Shown: positions 10,748 through 24,045, counted from the first letter of the stretch. The stretch is 64,000 nucleotides of DNA from Galbula dea (GCA_013399015.1 VWZX01009982.1:273049-337048); one strand, 5' to 3'. Made by a program: numbers and translations. The notes: generated from the letters alone by a model not told the origin.

Positions 10748-10860
10748 CTAGAATACATGAACACCACTACAGTGTAGCTCAGTGCCTTTTTCTGTAATGG
10801 CTCTTGATTTTTTAAAGCCAAACTCCTCAAATTCATACAAATCATTTGAAAGGAAGATTG
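10748..10860 (-). CDS. Candidate terminal coding exon, pairs with 13964-14061
   Basis: A very strong minus-strand acceptor (ATTTCTTTCTCTAG) is followed by two bases that complete a codon, 36 codons (starting IFLSNDLYEF, ending SGVHVF) and TAG at 10748-10750. The candidate exon at 13964-14061 ends with one base left over, so the pair joins in phase across a 3.1-kb GT-AG intron. The composition is protein-like (charged and aromatic mix), but I do not recognise it. A competing candidate, ending in a stop near 11430, cannot belong to the same transcript, which shows how easily such segments arise here. Confidence 0.2.
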
Positions 10861-13800
10861 CTAGAGAAAGAAATACATAAAAAGGCCCTGTCATCACACA
10901 TATAAAAATTTTAGCTAAATCCTCATGCAATGTTTCTATTCTTGATTCTCAGACCTGGCAACACCACTAGTGACAAGTCCTGGAGCCCAGAAGGAAAAAG
11001 GGGAAGGGATGAAGGTGGCAGGGGCATCAAGAGGGCTGCATCCTTCTAAAGTAACTGTGCCCCCCCTCCTCCAGTGAAAAATGTGAATGCTGAGTGTCAA
11101 AGACATTCATATTTCACTTTTATCATGAATGAACTGTGATTATCTTTTTAGTTACCCTTCTAATAATAAACACAAGGTGAACAAATATCAAAACTCATTT
11201 AAATGTTGTTTCTAAAAAATCCCAACCAGTTGTTGTTACTACAGTGATTATAATGATCCAGTTCCCTTGTTAAATGCACAAATAAAAGCTATACCTCTTT
11301 ATAATACAATTACTTTGGAATACATCCCTTAATACAGCTTTAGAAAAAACAATTTGTATACCACTCAGATACACAACTAGAGCACTAGCTCAAAGATCAG
11401 CTCATTACAAGATGAAACTGGAGGCTATGGAGCATCTTCGGTGACATAATTTAGCCATACACTATCATCTTTCATCACTGGATCCAGTAATACAGACTGC
11501 TTGCTATGTGGCAGAGTAACATATTCTGCTTTGTATTCTCATAAAGTGAGAGTCAGCTCCAATTAACAAACTGATTACTGAGTTCCCTTTTTCAACATTG
11601 CCATTCATTTCTGCAGTGGCACGAATTTAAAGATCTGCTAGAGGCAATCTCCCATCAGCTGTCATTGACTAACACAGTTAAAAACCAATCCTTAAATTAA
11701 TTGTGACATTCTGCCAAAAGTCTGCTAATATCTGTAGCTGATGGTGACAAGTCATACAAAAAGAATCTGTCATCAAAGCTAGTTCTCCAGCACTACTCAA
11801 AGAGCTGTGATACTTGTGATTTCCACAAAGGCAGTAGCATGAATGAAGCAAGAAGTTTGTAATAACACCTTAGACCTCATTTATCACATCATAGGCATAT
11901 CTACCTCATCAGTAAGGCATAGCACCAGTGAACCACAGCTTCCTTGAGCAAGTATCAGCCAACCCAGCAGGTCCACACAGAAGAACACCACAAGCAGCTT
12001 AAAGGTAAGAATACCTTAAAGGTAGCCAACACATATTAGCCCATGTTCTAGAAATATCTCAGCTCTTCTTTTTTTCAAATCCCTTTTTCTCTTAGCTATG
12101 ACTTAGCTCCTGAGCCTTTTTCGTATCCTCTCAAACCCCAGATTCCCACCTCTAGTTTCTTTCCTCTCACAGCTAGTCTGGTCCAATCATCCACAGAACC
12201 TTCCCCCATGCATTGCCTGGGACATTCACTGAACTGTGATCCTCAGTTTGGCCATCAGAAGCCAGTCTGAGGTAGCAGAAGGACGGATTATCTCTTCAGA
12301 CAGACTACAAAGCCACCAGAGATCTTCCTTTACAAAATTACTTTAATGGGGGAAAAAAAAGGTAATCATTTGCAAGTAAAGGTCTGAAGACTGAAGAAAG
12401 TTGGAAGAGGAAGTTTAACAGCCAAAGGAAAGGTATGAAGTGAGACAAAATGAACCTGGAGAGGGCAGAAGTGTCAGCTAGTGCAGGAAAATGAAACTGA
12501 AAAGGGAAGAACTGTAGCAATTCAGGGTTCTACTCACATATTCCCACATTTCATTTTCTCCTTTCTCTCTATACCACAACTGCCTACCCCTTTTCCAGTT
12601 AGTACTATTACTGGCAAACCAAACCCATTTCCTTAGTGCCCAAAAGATGGTCAACACCATCAACATGGCATACAGCACATGCTGTACTGTAATAAAAATA
12701 TACTTTCAAGAACAGTGAGTAATAGCAATTCAGTAGATGCAGCTGTTACCACAAGATCCTGTTGGTTTTAAAAAATGCCAGAGCCTCAAAATGAGAATGG
12801 ACAGATCCTTAGAAAAATGATCCAAAGATAATTATAAAATACTTAAGACATCCCCATTTTGCAGTGTGAAATTCAGGAACTTCCTGAGTCTGGTTCTGCA
12901 ACAACATTCAGGAAAAGTCCCACTAGCTGCTTGCTAGGGTCTTACCCTCTTCCCCAAGACATGTACTGTTTGCTGCTGACAGAAACCAGTTGCTGGGCTG
13001 GATGCACCTCTGACCAAGCACAGTCATTCATTCCCATGTTCTGCAAAGATCTGAGCTCTGCACTGCACAGCATTTGAAGATTTTATTTTATTGTCTTGTG
13101 TTGCCACACAGCACATACTAGTCTGCATTTACGAGTTATTCATAAAGCCTAGTGAAAAGTGAACATGTGTCTGGATGTAAGGCAAGGAAAATCCATTGCA
13201 GTTTTTACAAAGCATGTACTGCAGTACATGAATGGTGAACACACAGAATATAGTGTTCATAGTATTTTTTCTTCAACATTCCCTCACCCATCTAGTAGGA
13301 AGGTTTGGAAAGAGATCTGTCTCCTTGTCATAGCTGAGTCAGCAAAGACCTCAATTTCAACAGAATCATGTTGCACTTCCTTACAAACCATCACAAAACA
13401 TGACACAAACTACATTTCAGAAGTATCTTTCAATTTATCCAGCAATGCTGTTAGTGGCCCTCACACATATGCTTTCCAAATATCCCTGCAACACTCTTGA
13501 GAGAGAAATATAATATATAAAACTGTAGACAATAATTTTGAAAGCAACAAGTATTTTCAGAGTAATTCAGCAGTAATGCTGCCCCTCAGAGCAGATGCTA
13601 TATTACAAATTTCTACATCTCAGGTAATGGAAATTATATGGGAAAAATCTTCTTTACCCATTAAACCTGAATGTAATAAAAGTATGCTAATGCACCTCAT
13701 TGAACAGGGATTAGTAAGAAAAACAATGACCACACAAAGTATTTTTAAGACTTACTTTCATCATTTTAGTTAGAAAATGCAGTTTCAGTTCATGGCATTG

Positions 13801-13963
13801 TTTTTTCCTTTGTTTTAAACTACATAATTATGTTAATTTCAGATAACCACACTTTTTTTAGAAGGACAAAAAATTGTTTCCATCTAGAGGGGAACTACTG
13901 CAATTATGACATTTTTGAACAACCTTCAAACTCTGTTCTTCCCTAGCTCCAGTGTTAACTTAC
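10861..13963. other. Intron-like sequence, no supported feature
   Basis: AT-rich sequence. A 113-codon plus-strand ORF (13159-13500) and a 38-codon minus-strand ORF near 11430-11545 were examined. Neither has a recognisable motif. Confidence 0.35.
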
Positions 13964-14061
13964 CTTTTGTAATCTGCTGAAAAAGCATCTGTGCTCCCTG
14001 CATAATAAGGAGCTCAACAGGAAAAGTGAACATCGAAATTTCACCACTGGGAATTAGGAAT
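13964..14061 (-). CDS. Candidate internal coding exon, unidentified
   Basis: On the minus strand an acceptor (GGTTCCACATAG) and a consensus donor (ACAAAAG|GTAAGTT) enclose 98 nt with one open frame of 32 codons (starting FLIPSGEISMF, ending QQITK). It takes one base from the previous exon and leaves one for the next, and matches the phase of the candidate at 10748-10860. A second acceptor (TTCCCAG, 16 nt further in) is possible. No candidate upstream exon joins it convincingly: the segment at about 15090-15270 ends in the wrong phase. Real exon or chance cannot be decided from this window. Confidence 0.22.
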
Positions 14062-14711
14062 CTATGTGGAACCAAAGTCACAACTACAAGTGACACTTGA
14101 CTACTCTCTGACTACTAATCTGCATTAACTATGTGCTGAAACTTCACTACACATAAAACAAAAAGTACTCTTGAATTACAAAAGCTAATGCTTTAAAAGC
14201 TGGCCACATATCTTGCACTCTACCCAAATCCAAGTACAATGTAGGATGGAAGGAGGAGATGCTCTAGCTAAGGATACCTTGCCATCTTTTCCCTTCACTT
14301 TATTATAAACAAACAGTCTTGTACTGGGAACTATATTGAAAGAAAAAAAAATAAAAACAAAAATAAAGGTAAATTTAAAAACATGCCTTGATTGAATGAA
14401 AGGCAGCAGTTCAGGGAGGAGATCCATGCAACAGAGCAGCAGAAGACAATGCACTGAGAGGACCATAGGAAAAAAATTATCTAGGAAGAGGGATGTTTTA
14501 TCAGCTGAGGGGAGAATGAAAAAGATTATTAGAATTTGATGAAAAATTTGTGTAAAATCTTGAAGATGTATAAAAAGTAGTTTGGAGGGAAGGCAGATTT
14601 AATGGAAGCAGGTAAAAGAGAGGTAATATGAAAGTAACGCAAGTTTAGCTGTTGCATTCTATACAAACTGGGAAGAGGCAACACAGAAGTTGGAGTACTG
14701 AAAGAGTTAAG
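14062..14711. other. No supported feature
   Basis: AT-rich. A short pseudo-exon near 14280-14330 (minus strand, excellent T-rich acceptor) was noted but not accepted. Confidence 0.35.
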
Positions 14712-14905
14712 ACATTGGAACAGGCTGCCCAGGAAGGTGGTGGAGTCACAGTCCCTGGAGGTGTTCAAAAAGCATCTAGATGTAGTGCTTAGGGACTTGG
14801 TTTAGTCTTAGGGACATGGTTTTATATGATGGTGATAGGTTGATGGTTGGACTTGATGATCTTGGAGGTCTCTTCGAACCTTGATAATTCTGTGATTCTG
14901 TGGAG
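14712..14905 (+). mobile_element. CR1 LINE 3' end
   Basis: Plus-strand CR1 tail. GGAACAGGCTGCCCAGGAAG, TGGAGGTGTTCAAAAAGC, GGTTGGACTTGATGATCTTG and the terminal ATTCTGTGATTCTGTGG follow the CR1 consensus order (protein end WNRLPREVVESxSLEVFKxxLD, then the 3'UTR). The about 100 bp of extra sequence with LVLRDLV / GDMVL type text matches the longer 3'UTR of one CR1 subfamily. 5'-truncated. Confidence 0.9.
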
Positions 14906-17900
14906 TCGTACATATTGAATAATTAAGAGAGAAGATCATCACATCACAGATTATCACTTTGGCCATCTGGACATACTTTTTTATATTTGTAAACAGTACA
15001 GGAAAACATGTCAAAATTTGCATATGAATGTAAAAGAAACCAGAAGGAAGACAGTAATGCAGCAACTTCAAATAGCTGTGTTTTATAAAAATATATTCAA
15101 TTGAAAACAGTTCTTTACCTTTTGTACATTACTGCACAAAATACTTGATAGTTCTTGGGATTTAGCTTTCATAAGGACATGATAGAATACATTTTTAAAT
15201 GTTAACCATGAATCTAAAGGACAAAATTTTACTGCTACGACAAAACGATTAGTGGCTATTCTGCACATTAACACTAGGCAAACTTCCAAAATAAAGATTA
15301 TATTTAAGTAGTCACTACTTAAAAGAACTGCTGGATGAGCTCCAAAGTGTCATGAAATTAGTACTGTAATACAGGCAAATTTACCTTCCTGGTGGATTCA
15401 GTCCTGCAATTCTTTGGTGCAGTTTTAAAGACCAGTGGTTATTGAACACATTTCAGCACATACATGGTGGTCACAGCTTTGACAAGCGAAGTACAGCAGA
15501 GGAGAATACACTTTTGTATGCCAAATCCATTCACCTCTGAGCACCAATTTGCAAATGCTTTTCAGACTGAACTTCTTCTCAACTCCTAGGCAATTACCAG
15601 GTTTTGATTTGTTTCTTCCTATCAATAACCAATATAGTTTCTCTTCACAGCAACGTTTAGCAAACTGATATGAAGGGAGAGGTGAGGCAGTTCAAAGCTC
15701 CCATCCCACATCACCACTATGGAACACTCCTGCTTCCCACTTACTTATTCACCCAAAGCTTTTCTATCAAGGTAAGCACTCAAAATATTCACCTCACCAA
15801 GCTTTGGAATTCCTCCTTCATTTCTTGGATAAGCAATAGATAGAGTATCCTACAGAGAACACAGAGATGGTGGGCTGAACCCTCCAATGTCTCTGCACTG
15901 ATTATACAAAATGCCTAGGATAAGTAGGCTGCTTGGCTCATAGGTGCTTTCCTTGCTCTTTAACACTACAACTGCAAAGATAATGATTTAGATCTTTTTA
16001 CACAGCAGCAAAGCTTTTCCCACACACTTACAAAGATTTAATACACAAATGAAAGTAACATTTAATGTTCCTTCTAGCCCCAAGAATTACAGGCAATAGT
16101 GCTCAAAGGGGACCCAGCAATCCACCCAACACACTTCCATACTAGATTTTGCATTTAGATCTCCAATTCAAAAAGAACTGCAATGGAAAAATCACACAAC
16201 TCCCTTCTGTACCACATTCAGTTGCTCTAATACCCAGGTAATTCAGAGACATCACATAAACATGCCTCTTTCTAATTAGGAACGTTAACTGTGTGGCTAA
16301 CCATGCTGTCTTTTGAAGACATCTATCAGAAATAAAGGAAACCTTGACAAAGCTGTAAGAATCCTGCAACAGTAAGTCTGAAATGAAAATCATGGCCTCT
16401 GTTAGAACTTTCTGAGAGGTCATCTGCCATTCATCAGTTTTTCACTAAATCCTGAATCCAGGTATCTTACACTTTCTGTGAAAGATCAAGTTAATAAATC
16501 CTTTCCTAAAATAAACCAGGTAAAATTAAAATAATGGAAGGTGCAATGATTTTCACAGACCATTCTACAGCTAAAATATCCAATCTATCAGAGTCTTCAA
16601 TAACAAAAGGCAAAGTTCAAAATAAATACAATGCATATACTTAAACCCCCATGTATTCACATACAAAGGTTACACATGAGGAACACCCCAGCATGTCTGA
16701 ACTTCTTATCAATACAAACTTGCTTACTTTTTGCTAGTTCCTACCATATGGCATAAGAGGAAAAAGAAAATTCTTCTCAAGAGAATAAACCACAGTTGCA
16801 TTTTCTCCCTACAACACTGTTGCTAAAAAGTTAAGTTTTATTTTATGTCTGTTTAAAAGTAGTACAACTTTACACAATAGAAATTATATACTATCTGGTA
16901 GAATGCACCCAAAGAAGCTGTCAGACAATGAATAGGATGTCAAATAACCAAAGGTTAACTGAAGAATGACTCTTAACATATGTCTTTCAATGTACTGAAG
17001 CTTATTGTGGGTTTCCTTCACAGCCTATCTTGTGCTGCTCTGTTTATTTCTGTCTCAAAAAATTAAAATAAATATACTGGGGATTTTATATGTGAAATAT
17101 CTTCTTAAGAAGTTATTTTAATTTACATCCCTATGTTTTATCTAATTGTTAATGATGATGCCCTTTTCAACAATTTCCATTTAAGAGCTTTCAGGAAAAA
17201 AAAAATTATTCCATAAGGTTATTTCACAAACAATGTTGTGAAAACCCAATTTGTTTGGTGACATCTTTCCCAATGGCTTCTCAATAGCTGACAGTTTCAT
17301 CAGTCAAAGCCTAAATTACATGAAGTGTCACTGATGTCTCTATTATATCCAAAATTACTTTAGAATTCTGTTGCTTTGTAGCCATCTTTTTTCATTTATC
17401 ACACTGGAATTCATAAGCATCCAGTATGTATGCACAGATTGCATATATTCATGCATGTCTTAGACTCTTCCTTTTGAGGAATCTAAGATTCAATGTCCAA
17501 ATGTGTCAGTCACCTTGAGCTCATAAACAGAAACATGTAGGATGATTACATCTTCCCTTAGATTTTTCTCAAAATAAAGGCACTGTTTCACCTTTCCTAA
17601 GCTGCTTTGCTTGCATCCAAACTTTCTAGCACCCTCATAGGTGCTTAAAGGGAAATTTCCTGAGCACCCCTATATTTTATTCCACACAGGATGCTCACTG
17701 GTGTCATAGCAACATTGTATGTAAATCCTCCCTCCCCACTGCACCAGCTCTCCACCACACCATCAGGCAAGGCTGGATGACATGCAGCAGAACCTATTTA
17801 GCTAGTGTTCCCTGCAACCACCAAGATCTATACCTAAAATCCATATAGTATGCCCTGCATCCTTTTTGCACTCCTTTCTGTACATCTTCATAGGCCCACA

Positions 17901-18519
17901 TATTGTGTTTGTCAAAAAAACCCAGAAATGTGCACAAGGCACAGGTGGGGATTCCTTTCCTGAGCTGAACAAGTAACACAACACCAAACACTAACATGGC
18001 ATAGTTTAACATCATACATTTTCCTGGGAGGACTTCATGCTCACTTAGAGAACAGCCCACAGCAATAAGCAAAGATATTCCCCCAGGTAGACAAGCATAA
18101 TCTCCACTTCATTTTGCTGGACTGTCCCTTCATCCTTTCCTCTACCAAGTCTACATCCCTATTCCAATACTACTTCCTGAGCAGAGACTCTAGCTCCCAA
18201 GCAACCTAGAGGTTCCTAGCAGTCAGTTGTATCAAAGCTTTGTCTAGTATCAGCTGATGACAACATGCCTCAACACTCGGATCCATGCACTCTTCCCATG
18301 ACTGGAACCATTTTCCTCCTCAAGTCATTCCCTGTCCCGAAGGGAAACCAGACACTACCTGCATTTTTAAGACCACCAAAGTTGCTGTACATAAGAAAGG
18401 TAACAGCCCATTCCTTCTCGATGTGTCCTAAGAAAAGTAATCACCTAGGCCAGTGTTTGAATGTCAGCTCTCACTATGCCCTAAGGAAGGCTAGAACTCA
18501 GAGGAAGGGAATGCGGTAG

Positions 18520-18541
18520 CCCCCCCCCATCCCCCGCCCCC
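18520..18541 (+). repeat. C-run cluster (G-quadruplex potential on minus strand)
   Basis: C9, then AT, C5, G, C5. The nine-C run can be split, so four runs of at least three C are available for a G-quadruplex on the minus strand or an i-motif on the plus strand. The location is otherwise AT-rich. Confidence 0.7.
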
Positions 18542-20282
18542 AAATCAGGTCATACTGACATATCTCTCCTCAGTTTTACAGCCCCTATATACCTCTGTGC
18601 CCTTCTTTTCTGAGGCAACCAAAACCCTTTTTGACCAGAAAGACAGGATATTCATTTAAACACAAAGAGAAAGTTAAAACATTACTTTTCCTTTCCTGTA
18701 TCTGTTTTCTTTCTTTTCTTTCTCAGCCTGTCACTGGCATTAAGTATGCTCTTATTTCCTACAATCTCCACCTCTTCTGTAATTCCTTTCCTTCATCTAC
18801 CATCTCTCTGCTTTTATGTCATTTGCATGCTGTTAAATCTACTTCCAGAAAGGTCTAAGCATAAAGGTCCAGAAGGAATACTAAGAAAAATGGCCATTAA
18901 AAAAAAAAAAGAAAGAAAGAAAAAAAAGATTGAAAACCAACCAAAACCCACCCTGTAAAATCCTTGTAAATGGCCTAAATGACCTCTGTCAATGACAAAG
19001 GAAAAACACAAGTACCATAAAATGTCTCACAAATAAAAGTCCAACTAAAACCTGTCTTTTGCCTGCAGATGTGGTGCTGAAAAACTAAATCAGAGCAGAA
19101 AAGTGTCAGTTAACACAGCAGTTGTGCAACGAGATACAAGCATCATAGACATAAGAAGAGCCTATAGAATGGAATTTTTGTAGTTCAAAATAAAGACCCC
19201 AGCAGGAAAATGTTGAAGCTGTAAGGCCTTTCAAGGGAAGGCTTGTGTAATAACAAAACACTGAATTCCACCTAGGAGGAGGCAAAATGGAAAAGACACT
19301 GAAAACAAAAAATACCCAAAAAACCCCAAAAAACTTTCTGATACTGTATGCATCTGGCCAAGTAAAAAATTGGCAATGTATGGCAAGGTTAGGAAATGCA
19401 TAACTCAAGAAGACAGATTTAAAATGTGAATGATACTTAACAAAGAGTAATAACAAACTTTCTGTCACAGTGTGCTTTCTGTGCTCTACCTCAGCATGCT
19501 TTATCCCAGAGAAAGGACAGGACTGGCATGCTATAGTACAGATCCAGAAGCATAGTTTGGGTACAGCAACAGGATCCCTCTATGCCTTCATACCTAGCCA
19601 ACTCTCTACTCTGTCACATATCACTCCCCCATGATGTTGATGGGACAGTTGCAGAGTGGTCTAGCAGAAAATCTGAATGCCTAAAGTCACCATGATGCAT
19701 TCCAGTTTTGAAATGAACCTTTTAAACACCACAGATCACATTTTACAATGGATTAGTTCAATCACTACTGCCCTGTCAATTTCTGCAATTAATAACATAA
19801 CTATAGACAAACACATCACTTTCACACAGGAAATCCAGTGAAGAGTTTATAGTTCTTTGCTTTTTAAAGACACAGACCTGTAATAAATACATCATATAAA
19901 ATTATATTGAAAACACAAATATGTTGCAAAATATGTGCAAAATATTTGCAAACTTTCAGTGCTCTGTAAATAATAACTGAAGCAAAGGTAATCTCATCAG
20001 GTTAATCACAGGTTGTACTGCCAAGATACAGTTTACTCTAGCTAGGCTGTGCTATCTAGTCCATGGATAAAGAGGATTTTCAATTTCCAAGGCTGTCAAT
20101 CTTGCATGTTTTCCAGCACTGGATTTAACTATGTTTTATAAAGATGCAACTTGAAGCTGAGTGAAAAATGATTCAAACTGCTTGCAGTGGTGTTGGAGAA
20201 AGGGCTTCCAGAGCAAACAGATCATACATACTACATTAATACACATGCTTCAAGTACACAAAACTGTGGTGTCACATGGAGG

Positions 20283-20352
20283 GAAAAAACCAACAACAAC
20301 AAAAACAAAAAACCCACACCACACACACAAAAAAACCCTAAAAAACCCACCA
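20283..20352 (+). repeat. A/C-rich low-complexity tract
   Basis: CAACAACAAAAACAAAAAAC and similar, followed by ACACACACAAAAAAACCC. Same compositional class as 8784-8880. Confidence 0.85.
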
Positions 20353-21710
20353 ACAAATCTGGATCAACAGATACAACTCAATGGGCTTCAAAACAGTGCC
20401 ATTTGTTACAAGTTCTTTTGACATTTTCAATAATCAAAAGAAAGCAACCCATGAGTCTTCAGGCAATTAAGAGGTTTCTGAAATACTGAAAGGCAGCACC
20501 ACTATTGCAAGAAGTGTGACCTGAGGTAAGGTAGTTGTGCCAGTGGGAGCAAGCTGAACCTTATTTCTAACTTAGATGTTAAAAGAAGAAAAAAGAAAAA
20601 AGGAAAAAAAATTATAAATCAGAGACCATATAGTTCCACACCAGTTGTTAAAACCTTGCTTCTAGATGCCATTAATCTCAGAGGTTTAAAAACAGGCTTT
20701 AATGGGAAAAGTTTCATTCTCTGTAGCAAGAAATAAAGGGTCTTTCCATTAGACACAATGACCTCATCCATCCCTCTCCGATCCTCCTTCACCTCATATG
20801 CAGAGTCATAGTATTGTGCAATTGTGCAAGTATAGCACAATTCATCACTTCAGTACAAAGCTGCTTGCAGCTCAGTGGTCCACAGTTAAGCTACATACCA
20901 GGCACAGAGTTCCTGAAAGAGAATGAAGCTCCTTCATTCTAGTCTGAAAATGCTATCGCTGCTTTGAAGCAATGCAAATCACTTTTAACAAACAACAACT
21001 ACTACTAACTAGCCTTTCATTGTTATGTTTCATTTGTTAAAATTCCCCAAGCCTGGCACAAAGGGAAACCTCCCACCACTAAGAACACAGTGACCCAAGG
21101 AAAACACCAGAAGAGTCAGAAGAGTCACGAGGAAGGCTCTTCTTCACAGATGGATGAGCTCAAATGATCGAGGTGGGTAGGGAAATGGATGACCTAAGCA
21201 ACGTATTTAATTGGTAATGATCTAGGTTATATTCCTTTTCCTTTTTCCCTTGTAACTGTGCAATTCCCCTCCAATTATCTAAAACCACACCCTTGTAGCC
21301 CATCTTCCAGCAAGAAAAATACTCTTTCCTCAGGACTCTGTACATCACTATTTGAAACATTCATGTCATCTTTGTCTTTGCAAGTTTTGGCCATATTACT
21401 TAGAAATCCTTTGAGTGACCATTTCAGCTGCTTTACTGTTGGGTTTGCTACTACTTTAACAAAATTCATTTTATCAGGAGCCACTACTCTCTCTAATCTA
21501 ATGAAAAAACAGTTTTCCTCTCCCATGCTTTTTGATTTGAAGTCCTCTTGGGAAAATTCCTACAGGAAGTACAGATACTGGTACAGGAAATTTAAACATT
21601 CTCTGATACTTGCATGGATCCATCCGTCTCAGGACCATAAATGACTGGTTGAATACCTGACAATATTTCTTTCATTCCTAGTATCTGCTCCTCTCTAAGC
21701 TCCTAAAATC

Positions 21711-21770
21711 CTGTTAATTCTTCAGAATTCATGTTAATTCTTCAGAATTCCTGTTAATTCTTCAGAATTT
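21711..21770 (+). repeat. 20-bp x 3 tandem repeat
   Basis: Three adjacent copies of CTGTTAATTCTTCAGAATTC. The copies differ only at the first base of copy two (A) and the last base of copy three (T). Each unit contains an EcoRI site or near-site (GAATTC). An exact-length minisatellite with no indels. Confidence 0.95.
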
Positions 21771-22829
21771 CTTCAGTAGTTTCTCATCCTTGCTTACCTC
21801 TTCCAATTCAATTCCTTCTGTACAATTTATATATTTCCCACTAATCTTCTTCCATGACCTTCTCTTTTCCAGTAGTCTTATGTGTTTTGGCCATTTCAAC
21901 TTCTATCATCATGCAACCCTGCCACTTTTAGCCTTTCCTCCTTGATCATCATAATATAACTCAAACATTTTGCTTCTCAAGCTGATTCACAAACACAAAA
22001 TTATCTCCAGGTTCAGCAGTCTTTTCCCATTCTCTCTGTGCTCTCTCAAGGCTTTGCCATTTCATCTTGCTTAACTCTCCCACTAAAGTCTCTACACCAA
22101 AATGGGTGACACTAGGACTTACATAGTGAGAAAAGGTGTTTTGGTAATTCCTCATTCTCTGACAGGCTCTACAGACTGCAAAAGGAACATGGAAGGAAAG
22201 GTTTGGACTAAGAACTGAACTCTCAATGAAACAGACTGAACACAGTAAGAAGAATTTAACACAGCACAGGGGGCCATGCTGGATGTTTAGCCCAAATGGA
22301 ATGGCTAAATGGGCACAGACTAAACAACTAGCCTGACACGCTACCCTGTCTCCAGGAGCAGATGTCTAAGGAACAGTGAAAATCAGAGCAGCTATACTGA
22401 AATATTCTCTTCCACTTCCCCCAAAACACTACACACAGCTTTCCACAATTTGCAGCTCACTAACTTCCTTAACTAGAGGAAGTACTCCCTTTGTTTGTTA
22501 TGTTTCTTTTTTTTCCGCCACCTTTTTTTTTCTGCCTCCTTGTCCCACTTTGTTCAGCAGCTCTTTACACTCCTGCAGCACAATCAGCATCCCAGTTTCA
22601 GAACTGACTTACCTACTGTGCCAAGAAAACTTTCTTCTCCTACCTTTAAAATTGCTCCCTGCCTGCTCCACCTGATATCTCTTATAATACAAAAATAAGG
22701 TGGTCATGAGTATTCATTTCCCATCCACTCACCTCACAGCTCATATGATTTTATAGATCTCTAGCATTAGCAACTGGCCACTATCTCTTTTCCTGTTGGG
22801 AGACTCTGATCTAGCTAGTTATTCTTGCA
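21771..22829. other. No supported feature
   Basis: Pyrimidine-rich unique sequence. The 99-codon plus-strand ORF (22376-22675) is serine/leucine-rich because of its C/T composition and is not a credible gene. Confidence 0.4.
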
Positions 22830-23480
22830 TGGAAGGTGCTCCATAGATGCCTTCTGCATCCTGCAGCCTTTCCTGATTCTCATTGCCCTTCCTGAACCTT
22901 TTCCAGTTCTACTGCACTAGTTCAGAGATAGGAGGACCAGAATAGTACACCATATTTATGATGCAAACACCACAGATTTTGAGAGTGGCCTAATGATATT
23001 TTTATCTCTCTCCTTTCAGAGTAACTCCTGATATAAATTTGCTTTTTGACTGCTACTAAAATAGATAGCTGATTTTTTTCATTAAATTACTGCTCCTAGT
23101 CCCAGGATCTCGGGCCAGCTCAAAATGTTTTACTATTACTGACCCTGAATTTCAACCACCATTTTAATGGCCGGTTAGTTTTATAACGTTCTTTTGCAGT
23201 TTTTCAGTCTGCCACCTTTTATTTTACCTTCTTTTGCCCTGAATAACTTAAGTTTCAGAAACAAACCTTGCAATCATGCTTCTGTTGCAAGCCACTTATG
23301 ATTATGAAGATCCCCCTGGGCACTCACAGAGATCACCATGGAAATCCACTGGCAATTTCCAACACATTTTTTCTCCTGGTGTTTTGTTTCTTACCATTTA
23401 ACTGACTACTTACAGTTGGCGGTTCTCCCCTTCAACCTATGCCTGTTTAGTTCCTTTAGAAGTTTTTGGAGAGGGCTTTG
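22830..23480 (-). mobile_element. Ancient CR1/L3-like LINE debris
   Basis: Very degraded sequence whose word order resembles older CR1-group elements read in reverse. Examples are the block around CCTTTTCCAGTTCT, GTGGCCTAATGATA near 22985, and TTTGCAGTTTTTCAGTCTGCC followed by CCCTGAATAACTTAAG near 23195-23250. No frame is readable. Assigned by resemblance only; the subfamily and borders are uncertain. Confidence 0.4.
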
Positions 23481-23584
23481 AATATGAACTATCTTTTCAA
23501 ACACTAAATAGAACAAAATAAAGTCTCTTTCACCTGCATGCTGGTTACCTCTCGCAAAGGACCACAGCAGTTCAGCAAGATTTG

Positions 23585-24045
23585 ACTTGGAATCACAAAG
23601 CTGTTGGCTGGAAGGGATCTCTGGGAGTCATCCAGTCTAACCAACCACGAAAAGCCACAGTAGGTCACGTCACCTATAGAACTGTCCAACTAAAACTTGA
23701 AAACTTCCACTGGGAGAGATGCCAACCTCTCCCCCTCCCTGGGTAACTTTTTCCAGTGCTGCACTACCCTCCTAGTGAAAAAGAATTTCCTACAATGGCC
23801 AATCAGAACATTTCAATCTGCAGTCTGTATATGTTAACTCCCTGTTACACAGTCTGCCACTAGAAAGTACATTGGCTTCATCATCTTTGCAAGCACCCTT
23901 CAAGGAGCTGAAGGGAAGTATTAACCTGTTTCTAAATCTCTTCTTCATCAGGCTTCCCTTCACAGAAATCAATTCTTTCTCAGTATCTCCAGCACATTTA
24001 TCCAAGGTCCTTTCTAAAACAGCTGCTAATCTATTTTTTTTTAAA
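23585..24045 (-). mobile_element. Degraded CR1 LINE 3' part
   Basis: On the plus strand AATCACAAAGCTGTTGGCTG, GGAAGGGATCTCTGGGAGTC and CATCCAGTCTAACCA are the reversed CR1 tail. They are followed by the reversed C-terminal region (GGGTAACTTTTTCCAGTGCT, then CACTACCCTCCTAGTGAAAA). The copy is older than those near 49 kb, judging by the number of differences. Confidence 0.7.

Larger units (their letters stand above)
14906..21710. other. Long stretch with no gene; minor low-complexity tracts
   Basis: Unique AT-rich sequence. Several ORFs of 60-120 codons (15083-15289, 16142-16423, 17794-18072, 19106-19468 and others) have no recognised domain. A/C-rich or A-rich tracts lie at about 18895-18955, 19310-19335, 20283-20352 and 20580-20612. 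I found no RNA gene or mobile element that I could defend. Confidence 0.35.

Noticed and set aside
11430..11545. Minus-strand 38-codon ORF with a protein-like end (VWLNYVTEDAP)
   Set aside because: Weak acceptor. Its stop would conflict with the candidate terminal exon at 10748-10860.
14280..14330. Short minus-strand segment after a very strong T-rich acceptor
   Set aside because: Only about 17 codons, with phases that fit no neighbour.
15090..15272. Minus-strand exon-like segment ending ACAAAAG|GTAAAG
   Set aside because: Its end phase does not fit the candidate exon at 13964-14061, and no identity was recognised.
18520..18541. C-rich run as a CpG-island promoter
   Set aside because: Only one CpG in the core and AT-rich flanks.
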